DNA of 64,000 nt from Hydrogenophaga sp. RAC07. GTDB taxonomy: Bacteria; Pseudomonadota; Gammaproteobacteria; Burkholderiales; Burkholderiaceae_C. The notes beneath the pieces are model-generated. The model ran no database searches, had not been told where the DNA came from, and saw only the letters and a list, made by a program, of their open reading frames with translations. Positions 43,888-55,496 of the stretch are shown in pieces. The position numbers were made by a program, and so were the translations under genes. The first letter of the stretch is position 1; each line of letters opens with the position of its first letter. The DNA is taken from assembly GCF_001713375.1 (NCBI RefSeq), contig NZ_CP016449.1, positions 3,162,001 through 3,226,000 on the forward strand. Reading direction: 5' to 3'.

Positions 43888-45441
43888 TCAGTGCTCGCGT
43901 CTCAGCGCGGGGAACAAGATCACGTCGCGGATGCTGGCGCTGTCGGTCAGCAACATCATCAAACGGTCAATGCCGATGCCACAGCCACCGGCCGGCGGCA
44001 TGCCGTATTCGAGCGCGCGGATGTAGTCGGCGTCGAAGTGCATGGCCTCGTCGTCGCCACCGTCCTTGGCCGACACCTGCCCATGAAAGCGTGCGGCCTG
44101 GTCTTCGGCGTCGTTGAGCTCCGAGAACGCGTTGCCGAACTCGCGGCCGGTGATGTAGAGCTCAAAGCGCTCGGTGACCTCGGGATTCGCATCGTTGGCG
44201 CGCGCCAGCGGGGAAATCTCGGTGGGGTGGTCCATGATGAAGGTCGGGTTCCAGAGCTTGTCCTCGACCTTCTCTTCAAAGTACATCACCTGCAGGCTGG
44301 CCAGACTGCGCGTGGAGAGCTGGTGTTTGGCCTCGCTCAGACCCAGCTTCTTCAGCTGGTTCAACAACCACTCCATGCTGTCCACGTTGTCGCCCGCCTC
44401 GGTGTGCTTGAGGATGGCCTGGCGAATGGTGAGCCGCTCGAACGGCGAGCTCACATCCACCGGCTGGCCCTGGTAGGTCAGCGGCACATCGCCGCGCACT
44501 TCGCGCACCACGTGGCGAATGAGTTCTTCGGTGAAGCTCATCAGGTCCTGGTAATTCCAGTACGCCGCGTAGAACTCCATCATGGTGAACTCGGGGTTGT
44601 GGCGAACGCTGATGCCTTCGTTGCGGAAGTTGCGGTTGATCTCGAACACGCGATCGAAACCACCGACCAGCAAGCGCTTGAGGTAGAGCTCGGGCGCGAT
44701 GCGCAGGAACATTTCCTGGTCGAGCGCGTTGTGGTGCGTCTTGAACGGCTTGGCGTTGGCGCCCCCCGGGATCGGGTGCAGCATCGGCGTCTCGACTTCG
44801 AGGAACCCGTGGCTGACCATGAAACCACGCAGGCTGGTGATGCCACGGCTGCGGTTGACGAAGCGCTGGCGCGCGCTCTCGTCGGTCATGAGGTCCACGT
44901 AACGCTGGCGGTACTTGATTTCCTGATCGGCGATGCCGTGGAACTTGTCGGGCAGCGGACGCAGGCTCTTGGTGATGAGGCGAACGCTGTCGGCGTGGAT
45001 CGTGAGCTCACCGGTACGGGTGCGGAACAGCACGCCCTCGGCCGCCACGATGTCGCCCAGATCCCAGTGTTTGAACGCGTTGTGCAGGGCCTCGCCCACG
45101 CTGTCGTTGTTCAGGTAGATCTGGATGCGGCCTCCGCTGGGGCCGAACGAGGCGTCCTGCAGCGTGGCAAAGCTGGCCTTGCCCATCACGCGCTTGAGCA
45201 TCATGCGACCAGCCACGCACGCGCGCACCGGGTTGGCCTCGAGCACTTCCTTGGTGGTCTCGCTGTGCACCGCGAACAACCCGGCCGCCTTGTCGGTGGG
45301 CTTGAAGTCGTTCGGAAAAGCCACGCCCTCGCCCCGCTGCTGCGCTTCGCGCATCGCCTTGAGCTTCTCGCGGCGCTCCGCGATCAGCTGGTTGTCGTCG
45401 TGCGCCGGAGCGCTGGAGTCGGTTGTGTGGGCTTGGGTCAT
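43888..45441 (-). CDS. lysS: Lysyl-tRNA synthetase, class II
   Basis: Charges tRNA-Lys; 517 residues. The ATG at 45441 gives [20 protein letters not shown], then [20 protein letters not shown], the usual N-terminus; earlier in-frame starts are unlikely. The OB-fold domain contains [20 protein letters not shown]. Class II motifs follow: motif 1 [20 protein letters not shown], motif 2 [20 protein letters not shown], motif 3 [20 protein letters not shown]. Full length. Gene order slt / lysS is separate from proS: 79 bp separate the lysS start from the upstream lytic transglycosylase gene. Confidence 0.95.
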   Translation of the reverse strand: MTQAHTTDSSAPAHDDNQLIAERREKLKAMREAQQRGEGVAFPNDFKPTDKAAGLFAVHSETTKEVLEANPVRACVAGRMMLKRVMGKASFATLQDASFGPSGGRIQIYLNNDSVGEALHNAFKHWDLGDIVAAEGVLFRTRTGELTIHADSVRLITKSLRPLPDKFHGIADQEIKYRQRYVDLMTDESARQRFVNRSRGITSLRGFMVSHGFLEVETPMLHPIPGGANAKPFKTHHNALDQEMFLRIAPELYLKRLLVGGFDRVFEINRNFRNEGISVRHNPEFTMMEFYAAYWNYQDLMSFTEELIRHVVREVRGDVPLTYQGQPVDVSSPFERLTIRQAILKHTEAGDNVDSMEWLLNQLKKLGLSEAKHQLSTRSLASLQVMYFEEKVEDKLWNPTFIMDHPTEISPLARANDANPEVTERFELYITGREFGNAFSELNDAEDQAARFHGQVSAKDGGDDEAMHFDADYIRALEYGMPPAGGCGIGIDRLMMLLTDSASIRDVILFPALRREH

Positions 45442-45520
45442 GAGTGAAAAGAGGGTTGGGCACCGGTGTGCGCAACCCTCGATTGTAGTTTTCAGCCGAA
45501 ACCGCCCCGGGGCACCGCTG

Positions 45521-46150
45521 TCAGGCGTCTGGGTGCGTCCAGTTCTTGGCGGCTGCGTACACCGCATTCGGGTACTCGGCCCTGCCGCGGCTGCCGTTGT
45601 AACGGCCCAGCGCCATGAAGGTGTCGCCGCGCTCGCGGTCGAGGTAGTGGCGCAGGATCACGCAGCCAAAACGCAGGTTGGTCTGCATGTTGAAGAGTCG
45701 GCTCGGGTCACCGTCGCCGATGAGGCGCGACCAGAACGGCATGATCTGCATGTAGCCGCGCGCACCCACGCGCGAGATGGCGAACTTGCGGAAAGCACTC
45801 TCCACCTGGATCAAACCGAGCACCATGGTGGTGTCCAGGCCAGCGCGACGCGTTTCGTACCAGACGGTCTGCAGGAACTCGATGCGCGTTTGAAAGTCGG
45901 CCTTGCGGCGCTGCAGCCGGTCGCTGCTGGTGCCCAGCCAGCGCAGGTAGGCCAGGCGCTTTTCCATGTCGGCAAACTCGGGCACCGGCGGCGCGCTGTT
46001 GGCAATGGCGGCGCTCAGCGCACCGCGCACGGAGTCGGCCAAAGGTTCCTCGAGCTGACCTCCTGCGTGCCCCCAGGTGGGCCAGGTGCCCAGACCCAGC
46101 GACGCTGCCCCCAGCAGACAGTCGCGGCGCGACCAGGCCATGGGCTTCAT
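45521..46150 (-). CDS. Lytic transglycosylase with twin-arginine-like signal
   Basis: Cleaves peptidoglycan glycan strands in the periplasm; 209 residues. The ATG at 46150 overlaps the proS stop by ATGA, so translation is likely coupled; an in-frame ATG at 46141 is an alternative. The signal reads [19 protein letters not shown], with an SRR pair typical of Tat export. SLT catalytic core: [20 protein letters not shown] (catalytic Glu), [34 protein letters not shown], and [19 protein letters not shown]. Located after proS and before lysS on one strand. Confidence 0.88.
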   Translation of the reverse strand: MKPMAWSRRDCLLGAASLGLGTWPTWGHAGGQLEEPLADSVRGALSAAIANSAPPVPEFADMEKRLAYLRWLGTSSDRLQRRKADFQTRIEFLQTVWYETRRAGLDTTMVLGLIQVESAFRKFAISRVGARGYMQIMPFWSRLIGDGDPSRLFNMQTNLRFGCVILRHYLDRERGDTFMALGRYNGSRGRAEYPNAVYAAAKNWTHPDA

Positions 46151-47892
46151 GCGCCGAGCTTGCCCTTCAGCAAGGCAAGCACGTCGGCCAGGGCCACCTG
46201 CGTGGCGGCGGCATCGCGGCGGTGCTGGTACTCCACCTGCCCGGTCTTCAAGCCCCGGTCGCCGATGGTCACGCGGTGCGGCACACCGATGAGTTCCCAG
46301 TCGGCGAACATGGCGCCCGGGCGCTCGCCCCGGTCGTCCAGGATGACATCGACGCCGGCCGCCAGCAGATCGGCGTGCAGTTGTTCGGCTGCGGCCTTCA
46401 CCTCGGGGCTGCGGTCCATGCCGATGGGACACACCACCACCGTGAATGGCGCCAGAGCGTCGGGCCAGATGATGCCGCGTTCGTCGTGGTTTTGCTCAAT
46501 GGCTGCGGCCGGCAGGCGCGTGATGCCGATGCCGTAACAACCCATCTCGAAGTGCGCGGGTTTGCCGTCTTCACCGAGGAAGGTGGCGCTCATTGCCTTG
46601 CTGTATTTGGTGCCCAGGTAGAACACGTGGCCCACCTCGATGCCACGCTCGATGGCGAGCTGGCCCTGACCGTCGGGCGATGCGTCGCCCTCCACCACGT
46701 TGCGCAGGTCGGCCACCAGATCGGGCTCCGGCAGATCACGGCTCCAGTTCACACCGGTCATGTGGAAGTCGGGCTCGTTGGCGCCACAGATCCAGTCGGC
46801 CATCACGGCCACTTCGCGGTCCACCACCAGCTTCACCGGTTTCTTCAAGCCGATCGGGCCCAGGTACCCGGGGCGGCAGCCGAAGTGTTCTTCGATCTCG
46901 GGAATGCTGGCGAAACGGAAACCGGCGTTCAGCCCCGGCACCTTGTTCACCTTGACCTCGTTCATGTCGTGGTCGCCGCGCAGCAGCAGCAGCCACACCT
47001 GGCTCTGCGCGTCCTCACCCGCTTCGTTGAGCGTGTCGGTGGCCAGCACCAGCGACTTCACCGTGGTCGCAAGGGGCACGCCCAGCAGCGCGGCCACATC
47101 GGCGCAGGTGCTCTTGCCCGGTGTGGGCGTCCTGGTCATGGCGTTGGCCGCCGCAGGGCGCGACGCGCTGGGCGCCGCCGATTCGGCCTTTTCCATGTTG
47201 GCCGCGTAGTCGCTGTTCGGGCAGTACACGATGGCGTCTTCGCCCGTGGCCGCGATCACCTGGAACTCTTCGCTCAGGTCACCGCCGATGGCACCGCTGT
47301 CGGCCGCCACAGCGCGGTAGCGCAAACCAAAGCGGTCGAAGATGCGGCGGTAGGCCGCGGCCATCACCTGGTAGCTCGCCTTGGCCGCCGCTTCGTCGCG
47401 GTCGAAGCTGTAGGCGTCCTTCATGATGAATTCACGCCCGCGCATCAGACCGAAACGCGGCCGGCGCTCGTCGCGAAACTTGGTCTGTATCTGGTAGAAA
47501 TTTTTCGGCAGCTGTTTGTAGCTGCGCAGTTCCTGACGCGCGATGTCGGTCACCACCTCTTCACTGGTGGGCTGCACGATGAAGTCGCGGTCGTGCCGGT
47601 CCTTGATGCGCAGCAACTCCGGGCCCATCTTCTCGAACCGGCCCGTCTCCTGCCACAGCTCGGCCGGCTGGATCACCGGCATGGTGAGCTCCACCGCGCC
47701 GGCGCGGTTCATCTCCTCGCGCACGATGGCTTCCACCTTCTGGATCACGCGCAAGCCCATGGGCATGTAGCTGTAAATGCCGGCGCCGAGTTTCTTGATC
47801 ATGCCGGCGCGTGTCATGAGCTGGTGGCTCACCACTTCGGCGTCGGCAGGGGCTTCCTTCTGGGTCGAGATGAAGAACTGGGAGGCTTTCAT
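46147..47892 (-). CDS. proS: Prolyl-tRNA synthetase, bacterial type with editing insert
   Basis: 581-residue class II enzyme; its length and the INS editing domain between motifs 2 and 3 mark the bacterial type. N-terminus [20 protein letters not shown]; motif 1 region [20 protein letters not shown]; motif 2 [20 protein letters not shown] followed by [12 protein letters not shown]. The editing domain has [20 protein letters not shown] and [20 protein letters not shown]. Motif 3 is [20 protein letters not shown], and the anticodon domain follows. Divergent from rppH. The lytic transglycosylase gene overlaps its stop. Confidence 0.95.
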   Translation of the reverse strand: MKASQFFISTQKEAPADAEVVSHQLMTRAGMIKKLGAGIYSYMPMGLRVIQKVEAIVREEMNRAGAVELTMPVIQPAELWQETGRFEKMGPELLRIKDRHDRDFIVQPTSEEVVTDIARQELRSYKQLPKNFYQIQTKFRDERRPRFGLMRGREFIMKDAYSFDRDEAAAKASYQVMAAAYRRIFDRFGLRYRAVAADSGAIGGDLSEEFQVIAATGEDAIVYCPNSDYAANMEKAESAAPSASRPAAANAMTRTPTPGKSTCADVAALLGVPLATTVKSLVLATDTLNEAGEDAQSQVWLLLLRGDHDMNEVKVNKVPGLNAGFRFASIPEIEEHFGCRPGYLGPIGLKKPVKLVVDREVAVMADWICGANEPDFHMTGVNWSRDLPEPDLVADLRNVVEGDASPDGQGQLAIERGIEVGHVFYLGTKYSKAMSATFLGEDGKPAHFEMGCYGIGITRLPAAAIEQNHDERGIIWPDALAPFTVVVCPIGMDRSPEVKAAAEQLHADLLAAGVDVILDDRGERPGAMFADWELIGVPHRVTIGDRGLKTGQVEYQHRRDAAATQVALADVLALLKGKLGA

Positions 47893-48071
47893 GGGCGAGC
47901 TTGATTCTGCCGGCGGGCAGTGGTTGGAAAATCGTGGGTGGGGCCCGGTGGACAGAACACCCGACGCCGGGATGTTCCACCTGTGCCCGGAGATGCAACA
48001 GGTGTGTGATCACTTCGCAACTCGCACGGCGCGATGCATAATGAACACAGTTTAAAAATTTGGGGTTGATT

Positions 48072-48710
48072 ATGCTTGACAGAGAAGGCTTCAGGCCCAA
48101 TGTCGGCATCATTCTGCTCAACCAGCGAAACCAGGTGTTCTGGGGCAAACGCATCCGGTCCCACTCCTGGCAGTTTCCGCAAGGTGGCATCGACCGGGGC
48201 GAGACACCTGAGCAGGCGATGTACCGCGAGTTGCACGAGGAAGTGGGCCTCATGCCCGAGCACGTGAACATCGTGGCCCGCACGCGAGACTGGTTGCGCT
48301 ACGAAGTGCCGGACCGCTTCATCCGCCGGGATGCGCGCGGTCATTACAAAGGACAGAAACAGATCTGGTACCTGCTGCGCCTGGTGGCGCAAGACTGGAA
48401 CCTGAATCTGCGCGCCACCAGCCACCCGGAGTTCGATGCCTGGCGCTGGCACGATTACTGGGTGCCGCTGGATGTGGTGGTCGAGTTCAAACGCGGCGTC
48501 TATGAGATGGCGCTGACCGAACTCTCACGCTACCTGCCGCGTTCCGACCACCGCAACCGCTACCTGCGCGGTGGCATGCGACAACGCGACGACGGCGACG
48601 ACATGCCTTCGCACCTGTGTGCCCCCATGGGGCTGGAACTGCCCCCGGGCGCCAGCTTTGACCCCGACCCCCAGAGCGATGAACGCGCTGTGAATTCCCC
48701 ATTCAAATGA
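48072..48710 (+). CDS. rppH: RNA pyrophosphohydrolase RppH (NUDIX)
   Basis: Removes pyrophosphate from 5'-triphosphate mRNA ends to start decay; 212 residues. ATG 48072 gives the conserved beginning [20 protein letters not shown]; a TTG four codons earlier is less likely. NUDIX box: [20 protein letters not shown] followed by VGL. Family-specific [16 protein letters not shown] and [20 protein letters not shown] stretch (here [14 protein letters not shown]). The C-terminal 50 residues ([15 protein letters not shown] on) extend past the fold. Overlaps the next gene by ATGA. Confidence 0.94.
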   Translation: MLDREGFRPNVGIILLNQRNQVFWGKRIRSHSWQFPQGGIDRGETPEQAMYRELHEEVGLMPEHVNIVARTRDWLRYEVPDRFIRRDARGHYKGQKQIWYLLRLVAQDWNLNLRATSHPEFDAWRWHDYWVPLDVVVEFKRGVYEMALTELSRYLPRSDHRNRYLRGGMRQRDDGDDMPSHLCAPMGLELPPGASFDPDPQSDERAVNSPFK

Positions 48711-49237
48711 TTGATTTGTTCCGACGCTTTCCGAAGTCGATGACGTCGGCTCTGGCTTTTTCCCTGATCGGCACCGCACCGTTTTTTGCAGACGCTCAGA
48801 CGTCATACACGGACGAGAAGGTCTGGACCGAAGCGGCCGCCGCGCCACCCGCCTCGTTCAGCACCGAGGCGCTCATCCCCTTCGAAGTGATGAAGGCGTC
48901 GGCGCTGACCTATGGCATCGACCCCAACACCCTGACCGTGGGAGAAGACGGCGTCGTTCGTTATGTGATGGTGGCACGCAGCAGCAGCGGGGCACTCAAT
49001 GTGCTGTACCAAGGCATCCGATGCGCGACTGCGGAAACCAAGACCTACGGACGATTGAACGACAAAGGCACCTGGAACGCCAGCCCCGACGCCGACTGGA
49101 AGGCGCTGTCTTTCAGGGGCCCCACCCGCCCGGCCATGATCCTCGCGCGGCAGGGTGTGTGCGAGGGCCGCACCGTCACGGGGAATGTCCAAAAGATCCT
49201 GGCGGCCTTGAAGAGCGACCGCATCGACAACCGCTGA
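48707..49237 (+). CDS. CNP1-like family exported protein
   Basis: 176 residues. A signal peptide ([20 protein letters not shown], then QTS) leads to the domain [20 protein letters not shown], with [20 protein letters not shown] and [20 protein letters not shown], as in the CNP1-like family known from Neisseria and other betaproteobacteria. Two cysteines (IRCATAE and QGVCEGR) may form a disulfide in the periplasm. It overlaps rppH by ATGA and converges on proB with a 21-bp gap. Function unknown. Confidence 0.83.
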   Translation: MIDLFRRFPKSMTSALAFSLIGTAPFFADAQTSYTDEKVWTEAAAAPPASFSTEALIPFEVMKASALTYGIDPNTLTVGEDGVVRYVMVARSSSGALNVLYQGIRCATAETKTYGRLNDKGTWNASPDADWKALSFRGPTRPAMILARQGVCEGRTVTGNVQKILAALKSDRIDNR

Positions 49238-49258
49238 CCGGCACGCAGGTCTGAGCGC

Positions 49259-50431
49259 TCAGACGCGCGCCAGCACCAGGTTGTCGCGGTGGATCATTTC
49301 GGGCTCTGCGGCATAACCAAGCAAGCGCTCGAAGTCTGCCGACGATTTGCGACACAGCAGTCGGGCTTCCGAACTGGCGTAGTTCGCCAGCCCACGCGCC
49401 ACTTCAACGCCGCGACCATCGCGCACAGCGATCACGTCGCCACGCGAGAAATCGCCTTCCACGCTGGTCATGCCGATCGGCAGCAGGCTCTTGCCCTCGC
49501 CCACGATCTTGCCCACAGCACCGTCATCGACCAACACCGCACCACGCAGCTGCAAGTGATCCGACATCCAGCGTTTGCGCGCCTGGTTCTTCGGCGTGTT
49601 GGCCACCAGGCAAGTGCCGATGGCCTCGCCTTCGCACAAGCGGATCAACACCTGCGGCTCGCGCCCCCAGGCGATCACGGTCGATGCGCCCGACCCGGCC
49701 GCGCGCTTGGCCGCCAGGATCTTGGTGATCATGCCGCCCTTGCCGATGCCGCTGCCCGCACCACCGGCCATGGTTTCGAGCTGAGGGTCCCCCGCACGCG
49801 CTTCATGGACGAATTGCGCAGCAGGATCACGCCGCGGGTCGGCCGTGTACAGACCCTTTTGGTCCGTGAGGATCACGAGCACATCGGCTTCCACCAGGTT
49901 GGCCACGAGGGCGCCCAAGGTGTCGTTGTCACCGAACTTGATTTCGTCGTTGACGACCGTGTCGTTCTCGTTGATCACCGGCACCACGCCCAGCTGCAGC
50001 AAAGTCAGCAGGGTTGAGCGGGCATTCAAATAGCGTTCGCGGTCGGCCAGATCGGCGTGGGTGAGCAGCACCTGCGCGCTGCCCACACCGTGCTCGCGCA
50101 GCTTGGTCTCGTACATCTGGACCAGTCCCATCTGCCCGACGGCGGCAGCGGCTTGCAGCTCGTTGATCTCCTTGGGGCGCACCGTCCAGCCCAGGCGCTT
50201 CATGCCTTCGGCCACCGCGCCACTGCTCACCATGATGAGCTCCCGACCGTCCTTGACCAGGGCCGCGAGTTGCTCGCTCCACTGGCCAATCGCCTCCTCG
50301 TCGAGACCTCGACCCTCGTTGGTCACGAGCGAAGAACCGACCTTGACCACAATGCGGCGCGCCGTTTTCAGTGGACCGCTGGCGCGCAACGGCGCCAAAC
50401 CCGTGTTGTCTGCAAGGAGCATGGTCGACAT
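49259..50431 (-). CDS. proB: Glutamate 5-kinase ProB with PUA domain
   Basis: First enzyme of proline synthesis; 390 residues starting at ATG 50431 (the preceding TTG is less likely; ATG 50422 also possible). Kinase domain: [94 protein letters not shown], and [21 protein letters not shown]-terminal PUA domain begins [20 protein letters not shown]. Downstream of obgE after a 12-nt gap, as in many betaproteobacteria. Confidence 0.95.
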   Translation of the reverse strand: MSTMLLADNTGLAPLRASGPLKTARRIVVKVGSSLVTNEGRGLDEEAIGQWSEQLAALVKDGRELIMVSSGAVAEGMKRLGWTVRPKEINELQAAAAVGQMGLVQMYETKLREHGVGSAQVLLTHADLADRERYLNARSTLLTLLQLGVVPVINENDTVVNDEIKFGDNDTLGALVANLVEADVLVILTDQKGLYTADPRRDPAAQFVHEARAGDPQLETMAGGAGSGIGKGGMITKILAAKRAAGSGASTVIAWGREPQVLIRLCEGEAIGTCLVANTPKNQARKRWMSDHLQLRGAVLVDDGAVGKIVGEGKSLLPIGMTSVEGDFSRGDVIAVRDGRGVEVARGLANYASSEARLLCRKSSADFERLLGYAAEPEMIHRDNLVLARV

Positions 50432-50442
50432 CAAAAAAAGCT

Positions 50443-51540
<1,098 letters not shown>

Positions 51541-51548
51541 CTAAAAAT

Positions 51549-51576
51549 CCAAAACAAAAAGCCCGCTTGGGCGGGC
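51549..51576 (-). terminator. Rho-independent terminator between rpmA and obgE
   Basis: On the minus strand a 6-bp GC stem (GCCCGC, loop, GCGGGC) is followed by TTTTTG-TTTTGG. It lies 78 bp past rpmA and 36 bp before obgE. It may reduce but not abolish read-through into obgE. Confidence 0.78.
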
Positions 51577-51653
51577 CTTCTGCATTTACACGTCAGCACT
51601 GAGCAAACGCCCCCGAGACTTTAAAAAATCCGGCGGCACCTGCAGTGGCCCGA

Positions 51654-51911
51654 TCAAACGGGTGTGATGCTGACGGTCTGGCGATTGAGTTCGCCTTTCA
51701 CAGCGAACGACACGTGGCCGTCCACCGTGGCAAAGATCGTGTGGTCTTTGCCCAAGCCGACGTTGAGGCCGGGATGGAACTTGGTGCCGCGCTGACGCAC
51801 GATGATCGAGCCTGCGCTGACCAGTTCGCCGCCGAACGCTTTCACGCCGAGCATCTTGGGCTTGGAATCGCGCCCGTTTCGCGTTGAGCCGCCGCCTTTT
51901 TTCTGTGCCAT
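51654..51911 (-). CDS. rpmA: 50S ribosomal protein L27
   Basis: 85 residues, whole length for L27: [60 protein letters not shown]. The N-terminus starts directly with mature-like residues, without the cleaved extension seen in Firmicutes. 13 bp after rplU, in the usual rplU-rpmA-obgE order. Confidence 0.97.
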   Translation of the reverse strand: MAQKKGGGSTRNGRDSKPKMLGVKAFGGELVSAGSIIVRQRGTKFHPGLNVGLGKDHTIFATVDGHVSFAVKGELNRQTVSITPV

Positions 51912-51924
51912 GTTGACCTACTCC

Positions 51925-52236
51925 TCAGCCTGCGATCGACGAGATCTGCAGTTCGGTGAAATTTTGACGGTGACCTTGGCGCTTCTGGTAGTGCTTGCGC
52001 CGGCGCATCTTGAAGATGTGCACTTTGTCGTGTCTGCCATGGGCCAACACTGTGACCGTTACTGTTGCGCCGGAAACCAAGGGAGTGCCGATCTTGATCT
52101 CGGTGCCGTTGCCGACAGCCAGAACCTGGTCAAACACGATCTCTTGGCCCACATCCGCAGCAATCTGTTCTACTTTAATTTTTTCGCCAGCAGCAACACG
52201 ATACTGTTTGCCACCGGTTTTTATGACCGCGTACAT
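51925..52236 (-). CDS. rplU: 50S ribosomal protein L21
   Basis: 103 residues. ATG 52236 preceded by AAGAGG gives [20 protein letters not shown]. The C-terminal signature is [20 protein letters not shown] followed by [11 protein letters not shown]. An upstream in-frame ATG would add eight residues not seen in L21. First gene of the rplU-rpmA unit, transcribed from a promoter at 52300-52328. Confidence 0.97.
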   Translation of the reverse strand: MYAVIKTGGKQYRVAAGEKIKVEQIAADVGQEIVFDQVLAVGNGTEIKIGTPLVSGATVTVTVLAHGRHDKVHIFKMRRRKHYQKRQGHRQNFTELQISSIAG

Positions 52237-52299
52237 ATGAACCTCTTGTAAAAATTCCACGAATGGAAATCCAGCGGACCCAATTCCGCTGAGCCCGCG

Positions 52300-52328
52300 A
52301 GTTTAGCATGCTCATCGGCCCTCGGCAA
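52300..52328 (-). promoter_or_regulatory. Predicted sigma-70 promoter of rplU
   Basis: On the minus strand TTGCCG (52328-52323) is followed after 17 bp by an extended -10 TGC-TAAACT (-10 hexamer 52305-52300). It ends 63 bp before the rplU start. Spacing and TGn fit, though the hexamers are imperfect. Confidence 0.5.
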
Positions 52329-52398
52329 GGGAGCTCTCCACGCACCCTCCAGCCACCTCCCACACTCCCGGATGACCCGAGGGAGTTCGGCTCGTTTC

Positions 52399-52404
52399 TA
52401 TAAT
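52399..52404 (+). promoter_or_regulatory. Predicted -10 box upstream of polyprenyl synthase gene
   Basis: A perfect TATAAT lies 46 bp ahead of the proposed TTG start. No convincing -35 is visible at 16-18 bp upstream, so confidence is modest. It is the only consensus -10 in the divergent rplU / synthase spacer in this orientation. Confidence 0.4.
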
Positions 52405-52449
52405 CCACACGGCCCGGCATCCCCCTCCACTCTCCATCCGGCCCGAATT

Positions 52450-53433
52450 TTGACCACTCCCATCTCGAAACCCGGCAACCCGCTCGAACTGATCCAACCG
52501 GACATGGCCCGGGTCGATGAGGTGATCCACGAACGGCTCACCACGGAAGTGCCGCTGGTCAGGGAAGTGGCGCAGTACATCATCTCGGCCGGGGGCAAGC
52601 GCTTGCGTCCAGCCTTGCTGCTGATGCTGAGCGGAGCCATCGAAAGCCAGAGCCCCCACCGGCACACGCTGGCGGCGGTGGTGGAATTCATTCACACAGC
52701 CACGCTGTTGCACGACGATGTGGTGGACGAGTCCACACTTCGCCGGGGGCGGGAAACGGCCAACGAACGGTTTGGCAACGCCGCGAGCGTGCTCGTGGGG
52801 GACTTCCTCTACTCGAGGGCGTTCCAGATGATGGTGGACGTGAATGACATGCGGGTCATGCAGGTGCTCTCCGACGCAACCAACGTGATCGCCGAGGGTG
52901 AGGTGCTTCAGCTCATGAACATGCACGACGCCTCCATCGACGAAGCGGCGTATTTGCGGATCATCCGGTCCAAGACGGCGAAGTTGTTCGAAGCCAGCGC
53001 CCGGCTTGCAGCAATTCTGGCGAAGGCCGATGGGCCCACAGAGGCTTTGTGCGCCAGCTATGGTCAGGCTCTCGGGACCGCCTTCCAGGTGATCGACGAC
53101 GTGCTTGACTACGAAGGCAGCGCCGAGGAGTTGGGCAAGAACCTGGGCGACGACTTGCGAGAGGGCAAGGTCACCTTGCCCATCATTTGCGCGCTGCGAA
53201 CGGCGTCAGATGCGCAGAAGCTGCTGATCAGACAAGCCATCGAGGAGGGCGATGTGGCCCATCTTGACGACATCCGCTCCATCATTCTCGACACCGGCGC
53301 ACTGAAGGAAGCCCGTGCCAGCGCCGATGCCGAGGCGCAGCGCGCGATCGACGCTGCAAAGCAGCTCCCCGACAATGCCTACAGCGCCGCCTTGCTACAA
53401 TTGGCGTCGGATTTGTTGGGGCGCCGCTCCTGA
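52450..53433 (+). CDS. ispB: Polyprenyl (octaprenyl-type) diphosphate synthase
   Basis: Builds the isoprenoid tail of ubiquinone; about 327 residues. The start is uncertain: a TTG at 52450 (MTTPISKPGNPLELIQPDMA) is used because the TATAAT box lies upstream of it and residues before it do not look protein-like; an in-frame ATG at 52372 sits before the -10. Family motifs: GGKRLRPALLLM, the first Asp-rich motif LLHDDVVDESTLRRGRET, VLVGDFLYSRAFQMMVDV, and the second, FQVIDDVLDYEGSAEELGKN followed by LGDDLREGKVTLPI. Terminated just before a tRNA-Pro gene. Confidence 0.9.
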   Translation: MTTPISKPGNPLELIQPDMARVDEVIHERLTTEVPLVREVAQYIISAGGKRLRPALLLMLSGAIESQSPHRHTLAAVVEFIHTATLLHDDVVDESTLRRGRETANERFGNAASVLVGDFLYSRAFQMMVDVNDMRVMQVLSDATNVIAEGEVLQLMNMHDASIDEAAYLRIIRSKTAKLFEASARLAAILAKADGPTEALCASYGQALGTAFQVIDDVLDYEGSAEELGKNLGDDLREGKVTLPIICALRTASDAQKLLIRQAIEEGDVAHLDDIRSIILDTGALKEARASADAEAQRAIDAAKQLPDNAYSAALLQLASDLLGRRS

Positions 53434-53440
53434 TCTCCAG

Positions 53441-53461
53441 AGCGGTGCAAGGCCGCTTTTT
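53441..53461 (+). terminator. Short hairpin terminator after ispB
   Basis: AGCGG-tgcaagg-CCGCT followed by T4 (five T counting the stem end) begins 8 bp after the ispB stop. The stem is short, but the placement and T-run support a terminator separating ispB from the tRNA gene. Confidence 0.5.
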
Positions 53462-53481
53462 CGTTGACCCATCGGGTTATT

Positions 53482-53558
53482 CGGGGTGTAGCTTAGCCAG
53501 GTAGAGCGCTACGTTCGGGACGTAGAGGCCGGAGGTTCGAATCCTCTCACCCCGACCA
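53482..53558 (+). tRNA. tRNA-Pro (anticodon CGG)
   Basis: 77 nt including an encoded CCA. The acceptor arms CGGGGTG / CACCCCG pair perfectly, the discriminator is A. The anticodon stem CTACG / CGTAG encloses TTCGGGA, giving CGG. The T arm has GGTTCGAATCC as usual. It reads CCG proline codons, which are frequent in this GC-rich genome. Confidence 0.95.
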
Positions 53559-53730
53559 GTTTGGACCCATCAGTCAAGCTGGAACCGGGACCGATGAACG
53601 GGGCATTTCGAACGACCGGCGCGGGCGCCGCAACCTCGATACAACGCCCATCGGCGCGAATCCGCATATTCAGCACAACTTGCCTCCAAATTGGCGGCCA
53701 AGTCGTTGATTTACGCTAGATTACGGGGCT

Positions 53731-55464
53731 ATGGCGTCCGTTGAATCTGTTACCCAGGAATCTCCGTCCATGGCCCTGCCGGGCCTGGGCCGTGCATTGG
53801 TGTCGGCTGGCAAGCTCGGGCAAAAGGCCGCAGAAGACCTCTACCGCAAAGCCCAGAGTGGCCGCTCAAGCTTCATCGCTGAATTGACGGGTTCAGGCGC
53901 CGTCTCCGCTGCAGACCTCGCGCACACCATGTCGGCGGCGTTCTCCGCCCCACTGCTGGACCTGGATGCGATCGATGTGCAGCGTTTGCCCAGTGGCCTG
54001 CTGGACGCAAAAATCTGCGCCGACTACCGCATCGTCGTTCTGAGCAAGCGCAACAACCGCCTGATGGTGGCCACGGCGGACCCTGCCGATCAACAGGCGG
54101 CGGAAAAGATCAAGTTCGCCACGCAAATGGGCGTGGATTGGGTGATTGCCGAATACGACAAGCTCAGCAAGCTGGTGGATGCGCAAACCACCAGCGTCGC
54201 GGAGACCATGGACAACATCATCGGAGGCGACTTCGAATTCGATGAAGCGTCCACCGAAACCGTGGTCACGGACGCGAACGACAAGGCTTCCGAGGTCGAC
54301 GACGCGCCGGTGGTCAAGTTCCTTCACAAGATGCTGATCGACGCGTTCAACATGCGCGCCTCCGACCTGCATTTTGAGCCCTACGAACACACCTACCGTG
54401 TGCGTTTCCGGGTGGACGGCGAACTCCGCGAGATCGCCTCGCCCCCGATCGCCATCAAGGACAAGCTGGCCTCGCGCATCAAGGTGATCTCCCGCATGGA
54501 CATCTCCGAGAAACGCGTGCCGCAAGACGGTCGGATGAAGCTCAAGATCGGACCGGACCGGGTGATCGACTTCCGGGTGAGCACCCTGCCCACGCTCTTC
54601 GGCGAGAAGATCGTGATTCGTATCCTGGATCCCAGCAGTGCCAAGGTGGGCATCGATGCGCTGGGCTACGAACCGGAAGAGAAAGAGCGGTTGATGGCCG
54701 CGATCGGCCGCCCCTATGGCATGGTGCTGGTGACCGGGCCCACGGGTTCAGGCAAGACCGTGTCGCTCTACACCTGCCTCAACATCCTGAACAAACCCGG
54801 GATCAACATCTCGACGGCAGAAGATCCCTCGGAGATCAATTTGCCCGGGGTGAACCAGGTCAACGTGAACGAGAAGGCCGGCCTGACTTTCGCGGCTGCT
54901 CTGAAGGCTTTCCTGCGGCAGGATCCCGACGTGATCATGGTCGGTGAGATTCGCGACCTGGAGACAGCAGACATCTCCATCAAGGCCGCACAAACCGGCC
55001 ACATGGTGTTGTCGACGCTGCACACCAACGATGCACCGACCACGCTGACACGCATGATGAACATGGGCATTCCCACGTTCAACATTGCGTCCAGTGTGAT
55101 CCTGATCACTGCGCAGCGACTGGCTCGCCGCCTGTGCGGTGTTTGCAAGGCCACCCTGGATGTGCCCCGCAAGGCTTTGGTGGATGCGGGTTTCAAGGCA
55201 GACGACCTTGACGGCACCTGGACGCCCTACCGTCCCGTGGGCTGCTCGGCATGCAACAACGGCTACAAGGGGCGCGTCGGTATTTACCAGGTGATGCCGA
55301 TCTCCGAAGAAATTCAACGCATCATCCTGCGCGGCGGCAGCGCGCTGGACATCGCCCAACAGGCCAGCAAGGAAGGCGTTCGCACATTGCGCGAATCCGG
55401 ACTGCTCAAGGTGAAGCTGGGCCTGACTTCACTGGAAGAAGTGCTCAGCGTCACCAACGAATGA
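53731..55464 (+). CDS. pilB: Type IV pilus assembly ATPase PilB
   Basis: Hexameric motor for pilin polymerisation, 577 residues. An N-terminal GspE/MshE-like domain (about 1-150) precedes the core: DLHFEPYEHTYRVRFRVDGE, Walker A TGPTGSGKT (residues near 340), Asp box AEDPSEINLPGVNQ, Walker B DPDVIMVGEIRDLET, His box GHMVLSTLHTNDAPTTLTRM. The zinc motif CGVCK with CSACNNGYKGRVG marks PilB rather than PilT. Operon with pilC, pilD, coaE. Confidence 0.95.
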   Translation: MASVESVTQESPSMALPGLGRALVSAGKLGQKAAEDLYRKAQSGRSSFIAELTGSGAVSAADLAHTMSAAFSAPLLDLDAIDVQRLPSGLLDAKICADYRIVVLSKRNNRLMVATADPADQQAAEKIKFATQMGVDWVIAEYDKLSKLVDAQTTSVAETMDNIIGGDFEFDEASTETVVTDANDKASEVDDAPVVKFLHKMLIDAFNMRASDLHFEPYEHTYRVRFRVDGELREIASPPIAIKDKLASRIKVISRMDISEKRVPQDGRMKLKIGPDRVIDFRVSTLPTLFGEKIVIRILDPSSAKVGIDALGYEPEEKERLMAAIGRPYGMVLVTGPTGSGKTVSLYTCLNILNKPGINISTAEDPSEINLPGVNQVNVNEKAGLTFAAALKAFLRQDPDVIMVGEIRDLETADISIKAAQTGHMVLSTLHTNDAPTTLTRMMNMGIPTFNIASSVILITAQRLARRLCGVCKATLDVPRKALVDAGFKADDLDGTWTPYRPVGCSACNNGYKGRVGIYQVMPISEEIQRIILRGGSALDIAQQASKEGVRTLRESGLLKVKLGLTSLEEVLSVTNE

Positions 55465-55496
55465 CGCTGCGCCAGACACACGCCTGAGAGGAACCC

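Noticed and set aside
52372..52449. N-terminal extension of the polyprenyl synthase from the upstream ATG
   Set aside because: The ATG precedes the TATAAT box, so it would not be transcribed from that promoter, and the residues do not resemble the family.
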